From an uncultured Clostridia bacterium (GTDB lineage: Bacteria; Bacillota; Clostridia; Oscillospirales; Ruminococcaceae): a stretch of 13,820 nucleotides of DNA. Below the pieces are notes generated by a model that worked only from the letters and a program-made list of their open reading frames with translations, was not told the DNA's origin and ran no database searches. Shown in pieces: positions 1-6,700 of this stretch (its first letter is position 1; each line of letters opens with the position of its first letter). Both the position numbers and the translations under genes were made by a program. The stretch spans positions 1-13,820 of the forward strand of contig CAMWNQ010000027.1 of NCBI GenBank assembly GCA_947175655.1, given 5' to 3'.

Positions 1-14
1 ATATTATCTTATTC

Positions 15-43
15 ATAATATCATTTTTTAAATGCAATGTCAA
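15..43 (-). promoter_or_regulatory. Probable leftward promoter for a gene outside the window
   Basis: Read on the minus strand, TTGACA (43-38) is followed after 17 bases by TATTAT (20-15), a good sigma-A-type promoter. It points out of the left edge, so it would serve a gene transcribed divergently from the operon that starts at 170. The surrounding DNA is very AT-rich, which raises the odds of chance -10 matches, but the exact -35 hexamer is informative. Confidence 0.5.
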
Positions 44-90
44 TAATATATATAAGTTTTGTGAAAGTTCAACAAAAATCCGAAAAAGTC

Positions 91-120
91 TTGACAAACC
101 GCAATTGTTAATATTATAAT
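91..120 (+). promoter_or_regulatory. Consensus promoter of the J/vWA/PurA-like operon
   Basis: TTGACA (91-96) and TATAAT (115-120) both match the sigma-A consensus exactly, with an 18-base spacer. The expected transcription start is near 127, giving a leader of roughly 40 bases before the ATG at 170. Two copies of the self-complementary octamer TAATATTA (109-116 and 120-127) flank and overlap the -10 box. They could form an operator, but may be chance in such AT-rich DNA. Confidence 0.8.
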
Positions 121-169
121 AATATTATCATCAAAGTATTTAATTAAATATAAGAAGAGGTGAAATAAA

Positions 170-1126
170 ATGACTTTACAGGAAATCATAAAATGCCGTT
201 CGTGCAGGGATTTGTTTCCTGATAATATGGAAGAAGCAAAAAAAATCTATATTTCGCTTATAAAAAAATATCATCCTGATTTCTGTAAAGACCCTCTTTG
301 CAGTCAGGCATCAGCTGTTATTAATACTCTTTATAACAAAGCAAAAAAAGTTCCGGAGTCAAAAACATTCTCAAATTCTCAGAATAATATCAAATTTGAT
401 TTTCTCAGGGAATATGAACGTGAAGACGGATTTTCTTACTTTTCCGAAAATTCTATATATTATCTTCTTGACGGAAAAATTATCAATAAAGCAGAACCTG
501 ATATATTATACAGAAGTCGCTTTATTAATCCGGATATTTACAAACAGGCAAAAATCTTTCTTCCAGATGTAAGAAAAATTATATATACAGAAGATATGAA
601 GATTTTCATAGACATATCTGTAGAAAAAAATGAAATGCCACTTGATGAATTTCTTGATTTCTTTGAAGGAAAACCTGATGCCCGTCACTGTGCTTGGATT
701 ATAAGCCGTCTTCTTGGAATGTGTTGTTTTGCAGAGATTAATAATCTTGTGTTCAACTGTCTTTGCACTGACAATATTCTTGTAAATCCAGAAATGCATA
801 CTTTGAGAATTACTGGAGGATGGTGGTTCTCATCAATAGACGAAGAAAAAATGACAGGCGTTCAAAGTGAAATTTATCAGAATATGCCGATTTCCTGTCG
901 TACTGACGGAATAGCAAGAAAAATTACTGATTTGGAATCGGTAAAGGCTATATGCAGAAAAATTTTCCCGAAAGATTCTCCAGAACCTCTTCTGGAATTC
1001 TCGGAAAGTCTATGTATGACTGATGCTTTCAGTGAAATGGAATTCTGGGAAAATACTATCGACAGGGCATTCGGAGGAAAATATTTCACTAAAGTCAATT
1101 TATGTCTTGCAGATATTTACAATTAA
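170..1126 (+). CDS. J-domain protein fused to a degenerate protein-kinase-like domain
   Basis: Residues 1-60 look like a DnaJ-type J domain: a basic helix II followed by the HPD tripeptide (35-37) that stimulates Hsp70 ATPases, then a helix III. After a linker (about 61-75), residues 80-310 resemble a protein kinase fold. The stretch at 193-205 aligns with a kinase catalytic loop, where HRD is replaced by FNC (195-197) while the Asn (202) and following ILV are kept. The DFG position reads TGG (215-217). Both catalytic Asp residues therefore seem lost, so I call it a pseudokinase. There are no membrane segments and no zinc-finger or C-terminal DnaJ domains, so it is not classical DnaJ. The start has an AGAGGTG ribosome site (156-162). 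It is first in an operon with the vWA and PurA-like genes. A role as an Hsp70-linked adaptor is inference. The kinase-fold assignment is by motif only. Confidence 0.75.
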   Translation: MTLQEIIKCRSCRDLFPDNMEEAKKIYISLIKKYHPDFCKDPLCSQASAVINTLYNKAKKVPESKTFSNSQNNIKFDFLREYEREDGFSYFSENSIYYLLDGKIINKAEPDILYRSRFINPDIYKQAKIFLPDVRKIIYTEDMKIFIDISVEKNEMPLDEFLDFFEGKPDARHCAWIISRLLGMCCFAEINNLVFNCLCTDNILVNPEMHTLRITGGWWFSSIDEEKMTGVQSEIYQNMPISCRTDGIARKITDLESVKAICRKIFPKDSPEPLLEFSESLCMTDAFSEMEFWENTIDRAFGGKYFTKVNLCLADIYN

Positions 1127-1150
1127 TTATTTTTTAAGGAGGAATTTTTT

Positions 1151-2071
1151 ATGGGTTGCGGAAACTGGAGTTCAAAAGATTGGAAAAGCTATTCTTCATC
1201 AAGAATAAGCGGAAGAGATACATCAGAAATATATACATCAAAAAATATGAAGCCTGAATATAATCCATTCGGTGTAAAGGTACGTGAAAGTCGTGACAGT
1301 GAAGACCATCCGAATTCTACACCAATTATAATAGGTCTTGATGTTACCGGTTCAATGAGCCGTATATTAAATATCACTGCCCAGAAACTCGGGGATATGG
1401 TAAAAGAAATATTAGAGCGTCAGCCTGTTTCAGACCCTCAGATATTGTTTTCAGCTATAGGCGATTCAACTTGTGACAGAGCTCCTCTGCAAATTACACA
1501 GTTTGAATCTGATATAAGAATCGCAAGTCAGCTTACTGAATTATGGTTTGAACAAGGTGGCGGAGGAAATGGTTTTGAAAGTTATCCGCTTGCTTGGTAT
1601 TTTGCATCAAATCATACTTCCTGCGATGCTTTTGAGAAAAGAAATAAAAAAGGATTTTTATTTACTATGGGTGATGACTGTTTTCCGGAATATCTCAAGG
1701 CAGAGGAAATAAAAAAGATTTTCAATGACGATTTGCCATACAATCAGCATTATATATCTACAGAATCTCTCTATGCACAGGTATCAAGAAAATACGAAAC
1801 ATTTCACCTTATGCTTGAGGACGGCGGAAGTGCTAGACGTATGAATCCGGAAAAATGGCGTAATCTTATGGGCGAACGTGCAATATCAGTGTCAAACTGC
1901 CAATGTATACCTCAGATTATTGTTTCAATAATGGAAACTACTGTTGGACGTGATGTTGAAGAAGTTATAAGTTCTTGGGACAATAGCACTCAAGTTGTTG
2001 TAAGAAATGCTATTGGCACTCTTACAGAAAATAACAAAAAAGGAATATTCAAAAAAATATTCAAATTCTAA
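1151..2071 (+). CDS. Cytoplasmic von Willebrand factor A (vWA) domain protein
   Basis: The 306-residue protein has a short Ser-rich head (1-50), then a vWA domain from about residue 58. Strand 1 carries the metal-binding MIDAS motif as DVTGS (64-68, the DxTxS form of DxSxS). Later elements are IGDST (103-107), a GGGGNG loop (136-141) and the acidic turn TMGDD (172-176) where the distal MIDAS Asp normally lies, so divalent-metal binding looks intact. No signal peptide, lipobox or membrane helix is present, so it should act in the cytoplasm. The family is known to me only as uncharacterised vWA proteins. vWA domains usually work as metal-dependent protein-binding scaffolds in multi-protein machines. 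A perfect AAGGAGG ribosome site (1136-1142) precedes the ATG, and only 24 bases separate it from each neighbour, so it is clearly co-transcribed. The lack of a MoxR-type AAA ATPase next to it is notable, since many bacterial vWA genes pair with one. Confidence 0.85.
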   Translation: MGCGNWSSKDWKSYSSSRISGRDTSEIYTSKNMKPEYNPFGVKVRESRDSEDHPNSTPIIIGLDVTGSMSRILNITAQKLGDMVKEILERQPVSDPQILFSAIGDSTCDRAPLQITQFESDIRIASQLTELWFEQGGGGNGFESYPLAWYFASNHTSCDAFEKRNKKGFLFTMGDDCFPEYLKAEEIKKIFNDDLPYNQHYISTESLYAQVSRKYETFHLMLEDGGSARRMNPEKWRNLMGERAISVSNCQCIPQIIVSIMETTVGRDVEEVISSWDNSTQVVVRNAIGTLTENNKKGIFKKIFKF

Positions 2072-2095
2072 AAATTGTGATGTGAGGAAATAATT

Positions 2096-3262
2096 ATGAA
2101 AAAAGCTTTTGCCGTCATAGGTGCTAACTTTGGTGACGAAGGAAAAGGGCTTATGACTGATTACTTTTGCAATAGAAATGAAAAATCACTGAATATAAGA
2201 TTTAACGGTGGTGCTCAAGCAGGTCATACCGTTGTAACAAATGACGGCAGAAGACATGTATTTTCACATATAGGTGCAGGCAGTTTCAGTAATGCTGATA
2301 CTTATCTTTCAGAGTTCTTTATAACAAATCCGATTTTGTTTATGAAAGAATATTCTGAAGATTTTACCAACAATATCTATATTTCAAAAGACTCAGATAT
2401 AACGCTTCCCTGCGATATGCTCATAAATCAGCTTACCGAGGATTCAAGACAAAAAAAGCGTCACGGAAGTTGCGGAGTGGGAATATATGAAACTGTTTCA
2501 AGAAGCAAGAATGAAGATTTCAGAATAAAGTTCGGAGATATGCTTTCAGATTCGGAACTTTATGAAAAAATCACACTTATAAATAATGAATATGTTCCGA
2601 AACGTCTTGAAAAACTTGGCATTGAAAATATATCAGATGAATTCTTAAAACTGCTTTACAATAACATTATAACTGAAAATTTTATCGAAGACCTGAAAAA
2701 TATGAAAAAAATATGCCATATATCTGATGACAGCATTATAGATAAATATGAAAATGTTGTATTTGAGGGTGCACAGGGTCTTATGCTTGACTGCGAAAGA
2801 AAAGATTATTTTCCAAATCTTACACCCTCCAATACCGGAATGAAAAATGTAAGAAGTATTTTAAATAAATTTCCATATACAGAAACAGAAATATGCTATG
2901 TCACACGTTCATACTTTACACGTCACGGTGCAGGAAAATTCAATACCGAATCAGAATCCTTAAAAGAAAATTATAATTTATATGACAAGACAAATCAGTC
3001 AAACAAATATCAGGGCAATTTCAGATATGGTTTTTTTGACTGTTCAGAATTCCTGAAATCCATACAGCTTGACAGTAAATATTTATCATCAGATGACTGT
3101 ATATCTTTATGCGTAACTCATACTGATGAAACTAACAGTAAAATAATATGCCATGACAAAGAAATATATCCGGCTGATATTGCAAAAAAGATAAATGTGG
3201 ACTTTCTTTATGTATCTAATGGAGAATCACAAAACAGTGTGAAAAAAATTCCCCTTGAATAA
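2096..3262 (+). CDS. Divergent adenylosuccinate synthetase (PurA) homologue, substrate uncertain
   Basis: This is a PurA-superfamily enzyme of 388 residues, against about 425-430 for housekeeping PurA, which joins IMP and aspartate using GTP. The P-loop GDEGKG (13-18) keeps the catalytic Asp14 and Lys17, GGAQAGH (38-44) keeps the catalytic His44, and FEGAQG (223-228) keeps Gln227. A TRHGAGKFNTE segment (275-285) matches the TRVGAGPFPTE region. Several ligand contacts differ. The IMP-contacting Asn is Gln41. The aspartate-binding TTGRRRR loop is QGNFR (306-310), one residue shorter and with its first Arg replaced by Asn. The guanine-reading TKLD is THTD (341-344), and the C-terminal STGPDR is SNGESQ. 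I therefore infer a related ligase reaction with a different amino acid or nucleotide, not routine purine synthesis. It is the last gene of the operon, its ribosome site is GAGGA (2084-2088), and its stop codon lies in the loop of the terminator. Confidence 0.85.
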   Translation: MKKAFAVIGANFGDEGKGLMTDYFCNRNEKSLNIRFNGGAQAGHTVVTNDGRRHVFSHIGAGSFSNADTYLSEFFITNPILFMKEYSEDFTNNIYISKDSDITLPCDMLINQLTEDSRQKKRHGSCGVGIYETVSRSKNEDFRIKFGDMLSDSELYEKITLINNEYVPKRLEKLGIENISDEFLKLLYNNIITENFIEDLKNMKKICHISDDSIIDKYENVVFEGAQGLMLDCERKDYFPNLTPSNTGMKNVRSILNKFPYTETEICYVTRSYFTRHGAGKFNTESESLKENYNLYDKTNQSNKYQGNFRYGFFDCSEFLKSIQLDSKYLSSDDCISLCVTHTDETNSKIICHDKEIYPADIAKKINVDFLYVSNGESQNSVKKIPLE

Positions 3263-3281
3263 AATCAAGGGGAAATTTTTT
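3249..3281. terminator. Bidirectional terminator between convergent PurA-like gene and murA
   Basis: TTCCCCTTGA (3249-3258) pairs perfectly with TCAAGGGGAA (3265-3274) around a six-base loop. A T run follows on the plus strand (3276-3281), and an A run precedes the stem (3242-3248), giving a U tract for leftward transcripts as well. The left arm encodes the last residues of the PurA-like protein and its TAA stop sits in the loop. Confidence 0.9.
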
Positions 3282-3286
3282 ATTTA

Positions 3287-4576
3287 TTATTGGTTTTTCT
3301 CTTTGGGCTGTTCTTCATCAGGAAAGCTTTTTTTTTCTATATCCGCACCGATTAATCGAAGTTTCTGCTCCATAGCATCATAGCCTCGTTCAATATGGAA
3401 AATATCTTCTATTTCAGTTGTACCTTCAGCAGCAAGTCCGGCAATTATCAGAGCAGCTCCTGCTCTCAAATCACAGGCTTTCACAGGTGCTCCGACAAGA
3501 TTTCCTGTACCTTCAATAACAGCAACTTTTCCGTCAACTGATATATCAGCACCCATTCTTCTTAATTCATCAACATATCTGAAACGCTGTTCCCACACAC
3601 CTTCAGTTACTATGCTAGTGCCTGATGCAAGCGTTAAAAGCGTTGCAATCTGAGGTTGCATATCGGTTGGAAATCCCGGATGAGGTGTTGTCTTTACGTT
3701 TGCCCTTACTAAAGGTCCATCAACATACACCCTTACACTATCATCATACTGTTCAATATTAACACCTATCTTTTCAAGTTTTTTTGTTATTGATTCAAGG
3801 TGTTTAGGAATAACGTTTTTTATAAGTACATCGCCGTTTGTAGCTGCCGCTGCAATCATAAAAGTACCAGCTTCAATCTGGTCAGGAATTACAGTATATG
3901 TTGTACCTTTGAGATACTGAACTCCTCTGATTTTAATAACATCAGTACCTGCACCCATAATGTTTGCACCCATAGAATTAAGGAAATTTGCAAGGTCAAC
4001 AATATGAGGTTCTTTTGCTGCGTTTTCTATTACAGTAAGACCTTCTGCCCTTACTGCTGCAAGCATTGCATTCATAGTAGCACCAACTGTTACAACATCA
4101 AAGAATATTGAATTGCCTTTAAGCTTTTCACATTTAAGGTCAATCATTCCCTGACTGATAGTATAATCAGCACCAAGTGCGGAAAATGCTTTTAAATGCT
4201 GGTCTATAGGACGATCTCCAAGAGGACATCCTCCCGGCATTGAAACTCTTGCCTGATTAAATCTTCCAAGCAATGCTCCAAGGAAATAATATGATGCTCT
4301 CATTTTTCTTGCGGTTTCATACGGAACACAACATCTTTTTATATTAGTTGCATCTATTCTGTATGATGTGCGCGAAAGAGCTGTAACTTCTGCACCCATT
4401 TCAGTAAGGATACGAAGACTTATATTAACATCACTTATTGAAGGAACATTATTTATTATGCACGGCTCATCTGAAAGTATTACAGCTGGAAGTATTGCAA
4501 CAGCAGAGTTTTTCGCTCCGCTTATCACAACTTCCCCTTTAAGACAATTTTGGCCTTTTATAACAAATTTATCCAA
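3287..4576 (-). CDS. murA: UDP-N-acetylglucosamine 1-carboxyvinyltransferase (MurA)
   Basis: MurA transfers enolpyruvate from PEP to UDP-GlcNAc, the first committed step of peptidoglycan synthesis, in the cytoplasm. Numbering from the TTG start gives Lys22 in the GAKN motif, the active-site Cys117 in PGGCPLGDRP, and Asp305 in PTDMQPQ. The Lys and Asp positions coincide with the E. coli numbering, which supports this start. Cys rather than Asp at the active site predicts fosfomycin sensitivity for this copy. An ATG six codons upstream (4594) lacks a ribosome site. The AGGAG at 4587-4591 lies inside that extension, 10 bases before the TTG, and the protein then begins MDKFVIKG as MurA proteins typically do. 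The C-terminal tail (SFPDEEQPKEKNQ) is charged and probably disordered. The gene lies 67 bases downstream of the cyclophilin gene and may be read from its promoter. A TATAAT-like box at 4609-4604 has no convincing -35. Confidence 0.97.
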   Translation of the reverse strand: MDKFVIKGQNCLKGEVVISGAKNSAVAILPAVILSDEPCIINNVPSISDVNISLRILTEMGAEVTALSRTSYRIDATNIKRCCVPYETARKMRASYYFLGALLGRFNQARVSMPGGCPLGDRPIDQHLKAFSALGADYTISQGMIDLKCEKLKGNSIFFDVVTVGATMNAMLAAVRAEGLTVIENAAKEPHIVDLANFLNSMGANIMGAGTDVIKIRGVQYLKGTTYTVIPDQIEAGTFMIAAAATNGDVLIKNVIPKHLESITKKLEKIGVNIEQYDDSVRVYVDGPLVRANVKTTPHPGFPTDMQPQIATLLTLASGTSIVTEGVWEQRFRYVDELRRMGADISVDGKVAVIEGTGNLVGAPVKACDLRAGAALIIAGLAAEGTTEIEDIFHIERGYDAMEQKLRLIGADIEKKSFPDEEQPKEKNQ

Positions 4577-4586
4577 AGTTTTTTCA

Positions 4587-4591
4587 CTCCT
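4587..4591 (-). promoter_or_regulatory. Ribosome binding site that decides the murA start
   Basis: AGGAG on the minus strand lies 10 bases before a TTG codon (4576-4574), and directly inside the coding extension of the ATG at 4594. That ATG has no purine-rich site upstream. The TTG is therefore the preferred murA start. Confidence 0.7.
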
Positions 4592-4643
4592 CATTGTAAG
4601 AGAATTATATAATATATAATCCTGTTATTATCCCATAATAATA

Positions 4644-5426
4644 TTAATTATAATCGCTTATATACCATTTTAAATCTTCGCCATCATATTCAGCAACTTT
4701 TACTGATTCTATTACAACAGCATCATAAGGCTTATCGCTTCCGTCTGTTTCAACCTGCTGAATTTTGTAAACAATATCAAGACCGTCAAAAACCTGACCA
4801 AATATTGTGTAGTTTCCATCAAGCCAAGGAGTTCCGCCGAGTGTTTTATAAAGCTCCTTAAATGAATCAGAATAACTCTTTGAATAGGCCTGTTCCATCT
4901 GTGAAAGTGTATTATCATCATACTTTTCACCAGTAACTATATAGAACTGACTTCCGTTTGTAGCTGTAGAACCACTGTTGGCATATGCAACAGCTCCGGA
5001 AACGTGAGTAAGATAAGGAGAAGCATCTCCGTCTTCAAATGTTATGCCCTGAACCGGTTCACCACCTCTGCCAGTTCCCTGAGGGTCACCACCTTGAATC
5101 ATAAACTGATTTATTACACGATGGAATATAAGCTCATCATAATAACCCTCTTTAGCGTGTTCAACAAAGTTTTTAACACCTTTAGGGGCAAGGTCAGGGA
5201 AAAGCTTTATTTTTATATCCCCCATATCCTTTATAGTCATAATTATAATCTGCTCGCCTTTTTCCGGAGCAGTAAAATTAGCATATTCTCCTGCCTTTAA
5301 ATTATCTGTTATGGCTGAACCGGAATCTGTTGAAATTTCAACCTCTTTTCCGCAAGCTGTCAGTGAACAGGCAAAAAGAGAAAAACATAAAACCGCTGTT
5401 ATTATTCTTTTTATTTTTCTTATCAT
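4644..5426 (-). CDS. Cyclophilin-type peptidyl-prolyl cis-trans isomerase, lipoprotein
   Basis: The 260-residue protein starts with a basic, hydrophobic signal peptide and a lipobox LTAC (22-25), so it should be a diacylglycerol-anchored lipoprotein on the outer face of the membrane. A second possible lipobox is LFAC (17-20). The cyclophilin domain (about 60-245) keeps the active-site signature FHRVINQFMIQGGDP (101-115), including the catalytic Arg103, Phe108 and Gln111, then GSQFYIV (158-164). The usual Trp and His positions read LDG (202-204) and Tyr206, as in many bacterial cyclophilins. An insert of about 35 residues (166-200), common in clostridial members, separates the last core strands. 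It probably helps fold exported proteins at proline bonds. An AGGAGT ribosome site (5433-5438) precedes the ATG, and a promoter lies at 5574-5546. The upstream gene is a degenerate paralogue. Confidence 0.93.
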   Translation of the reverse strand: MIRKIKRIITAVLCFSLFACSLTACGKEVEISTDSGSAITDNLKAGEYANFTAPEKGEQIIIMTIKDMGDIKIKLFPDLAPKGVKNFVEHAKEGYYDELIFHRVINQFMIQGGDPQGTGRGGEPVQGITFEDGDASPYLTHVSGAVAYANSGSTATNGSQFYIVTGEKYDDNTLSQMEQAYSKSYSDSFKELYKTLGGTPWLDGNYTIFGQVFDGLDIVYKIQQVETDGSDKPYDAVVIESVKVAEYDGEDLKWYISDYN

Positions 5427-5545
5427 CGTAATACTCCTATTGCTTAATTAATAAAAATTAATGCAATTCTTTCCTTTCATAAATCTATTTTTTTAATATC
5501 CATATTTCCGATTGACTGGCAATATGAATTTTATTCTAGGCTATT

Positions 5546-5574
5546 ATTATATATCATAAATACTGATTTGTAAA
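5546..5574 (-). promoter_or_regulatory. Promoter of the cyclophilin (and probably murA) transcript
   Basis: On the minus strand TTTACA (5574-5569), a 17-base spacer and an exact TATAAT (5551-5546) form a strong sigma-A-type promoter. The leader would be about 115 bases long. I saw no clear hairpin or riboswitch in the remainder of this 260-base gap. Confidence 0.7.
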
Positions 5575-5687
5575 GTAAATTTCAAACTTAACAAAATATA
5601 ATGCCAATTTTAACAATAATTTGCTTTGCAACCATAATTTATTTTGTATTTAGTAATAAATATTTAACACCTGTCTATAATTGAATT

Positions 5688-6491
5688 TTATTTATCATTT
5701 TTTGAATATGTCTCTATTTCGACAGAAATCACCATTATATCATCAACAGGTATCTTGGAATTATCTGTTGTGCTATTATTAACCTTGACTTCCAAATCAG
5801 TAAGCTTTTCAATAATATCGAATCCTTCGTAAGTCTGACCTATAATAGTCATCTGTTGTGAGAAATTTGGTATTCCGCCGTGTTCAACAAAAGCATCAGG
5901 AAGTTTTGTATCACTGGAATATGTGTAGATTTCCTCTTTGACTTCATTAGTGAATTCTATTGAATTAAGAATCGAAAAACGACTTCCGCAGTAATAAGTT
6001 GCCTCACTTTTAAGATAATCCCATAAGCTCCTGTCAACAGTAGTAGTCATAGAACATATTGCACCTCTGAAAGGCCAAAGATTCTGATTAAGCTCCACTT
6101 CAACAAGTTCCCTTGATTTATCATAATCATCAGGAAGAGTTCCGTCTTTTAGCGGAGAACCCATAGCGGTATATACTCCTTTTTCAGAATGGAATACATA
6201 GGTATTATCATAATATCCACTTTCTGCAAGTTCAATAAAATTCTGAACAGCATTAGGAGAATATTCAGGATATAAAACTGCTTTTATATCTCCGAGAGTA
6301 GTTCTGATTATTGCTATTGTATCACCCTCTTTGGGTTCATTAAACTGCACAAATTCAATAGTATCAATATCTATATCAATCCTTGATTTTTGTGCATAAT
6401 AATTATTGCAGGCAACAAAGCATAAAGATATTATAAACAATATAAAACAAATTAATACTGCAATTCTAAGTTTTTTGACACTCTTCTTCAT
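5688..6491 (-). CDS. Degenerate cyclophilin-like lipoprotein, probably not an isomerase
   Basis: The layout follows the neighbouring cyclophilin: a signal peptide, lipobox FVAC (25-28), then a cyclophilin-like domain (about 55-262). Shared landmarks include DTIAIIRTTLGDIKAVLYPEYSP (split here as 57-79), GYYDN (92-96), and IIGQTYEGFDIIEKL near 217-230. The catalytic signature is broken: the FHR of active cyclophilins is FHS (100-102), the Phe and Gln further along are replaced, and GSQFYIV reads GSRFSIL (169-175). The open reading frame is complete with its own promoter and ribosome site, so this is a diverged gene and not a pseudogene. A binding or chaperone role on the cell surface is inference. 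The ATG at 6491 is preferred to the GTG at 6494 because GAGAGG (6501-6506) then lies nine bases upstream. The GTG remains possible. It is probably an old tandem duplicate of the downstream gene. Confidence 0.85.
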   Translation of the reverse strand: MKKSVKKLRIAVLICFILFIISLCFVACNNYYAQKSRIDIDIDTIEFVQFNEPKEGDTIAIIRTTLGDIKAVLYPEYSPNAVQNFIELAESGYYDNTYVFHSEKGVYTAMGSPLKDGTLPDDYDKSRELVEVELNQNLWPFRGAICSMTTTVDRSLWDYLKSEATYYCGSRFSILNSIEFTNEVKEEIYTYSSDTKLPDAFVEHGGIPNFSQQMTIIGQTYEGFDIIEKLTDLEVKVNNSTTDNSKIPVDDIMVISVEIETYSKNDK

Positions 6492-6544
6492 CACATAAAT
6501 CCTCTCAAAGAAAATAACAGATACAATATTTATCTGATAACTAA

Positions 6545-6573
6545 ATTATAACAAAAGCATTTAATTTTGTCAA
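6545..6573 (-). promoter_or_regulatory. Consensus promoter of the degenerate cyclophilin gene
   Basis: On the minus strand TTGACA (6573-6568) and TATAAT (6550-6545) are exact consensus hexamers with a 17-base spacer. The expected start is near 6538, about 45 bases before the coding start. Confidence 0.8.
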
Positions 6574-6626
6574 TGTAATTTGAGGTAAAAATTATACTTA
6601 TGGTACTTTTTCCAAACGGCAAAATA

Positions 6627-6652
6627 ATGCAGACAACTATTATTGTCTGCAT
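6627..6652 (-). terminator. Probable terminator after the Na/Pi cotransporter gene
   Basis: ATGCAGACAA (6627-6636) pairs with TTGTCTGCAT (6643-6652) in a perfect 10-base-pair stem with a six-base loop, about 50 bases past the transporter stop codon. For leftward transcripts only a short TATTTT follows, so termination may be weak. The site could alternatively be an operator palindrome. Confidence 0.55.
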
Positions 6653-6700
6653 ATGAAAGTAAACAAAAATTTATATTTGAATCCTGATTCAGATTTTTTG

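Noticed and set aside
170..1126. Classical DnaJ co-chaperone
   Set aside because: There is no Gly/Phe region, no zinc-binding CxxCxGxG repeats and no C-terminal substrate domains; only the J domain is shared.
2096..3262. Phage-type PurZ (diaminopurine genome) enzyme
   Set aside because: PurZ proteins replace the catalytic Asp of the P-loop region, whereas GDEGKG is intact here. No DatZ, MazZ, polymerase or other phage gene lies nearby.
2096..3262. Housekeeping purA
   Set aside because: The protein is too short, several substrate contacts differ, and it sits in an operon with vWA and J/pseudokinase genes rather than with purine genes.
3800..4111. Rightward reading frame inside murA
   Set aside because: It is a shadow frame on the opposite strand of a strongly supported gene and has a low-complexity, Cys-rich translation with no domain.
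5688..6494. Pseudogene of the neighbouring cyclophilin
   Set aside because: The frame is complete with signal peptide, lipobox, ribosome site and an exact consensus promoter; only catalytic residues are changed.
6627..6652. Attachment site or integration scar
   Set aside because: The perfect 10-base-pair palindrome lies just past a stop codon and fits a terminator stem; there is no direct repeat, integrase or tRNA beside it.
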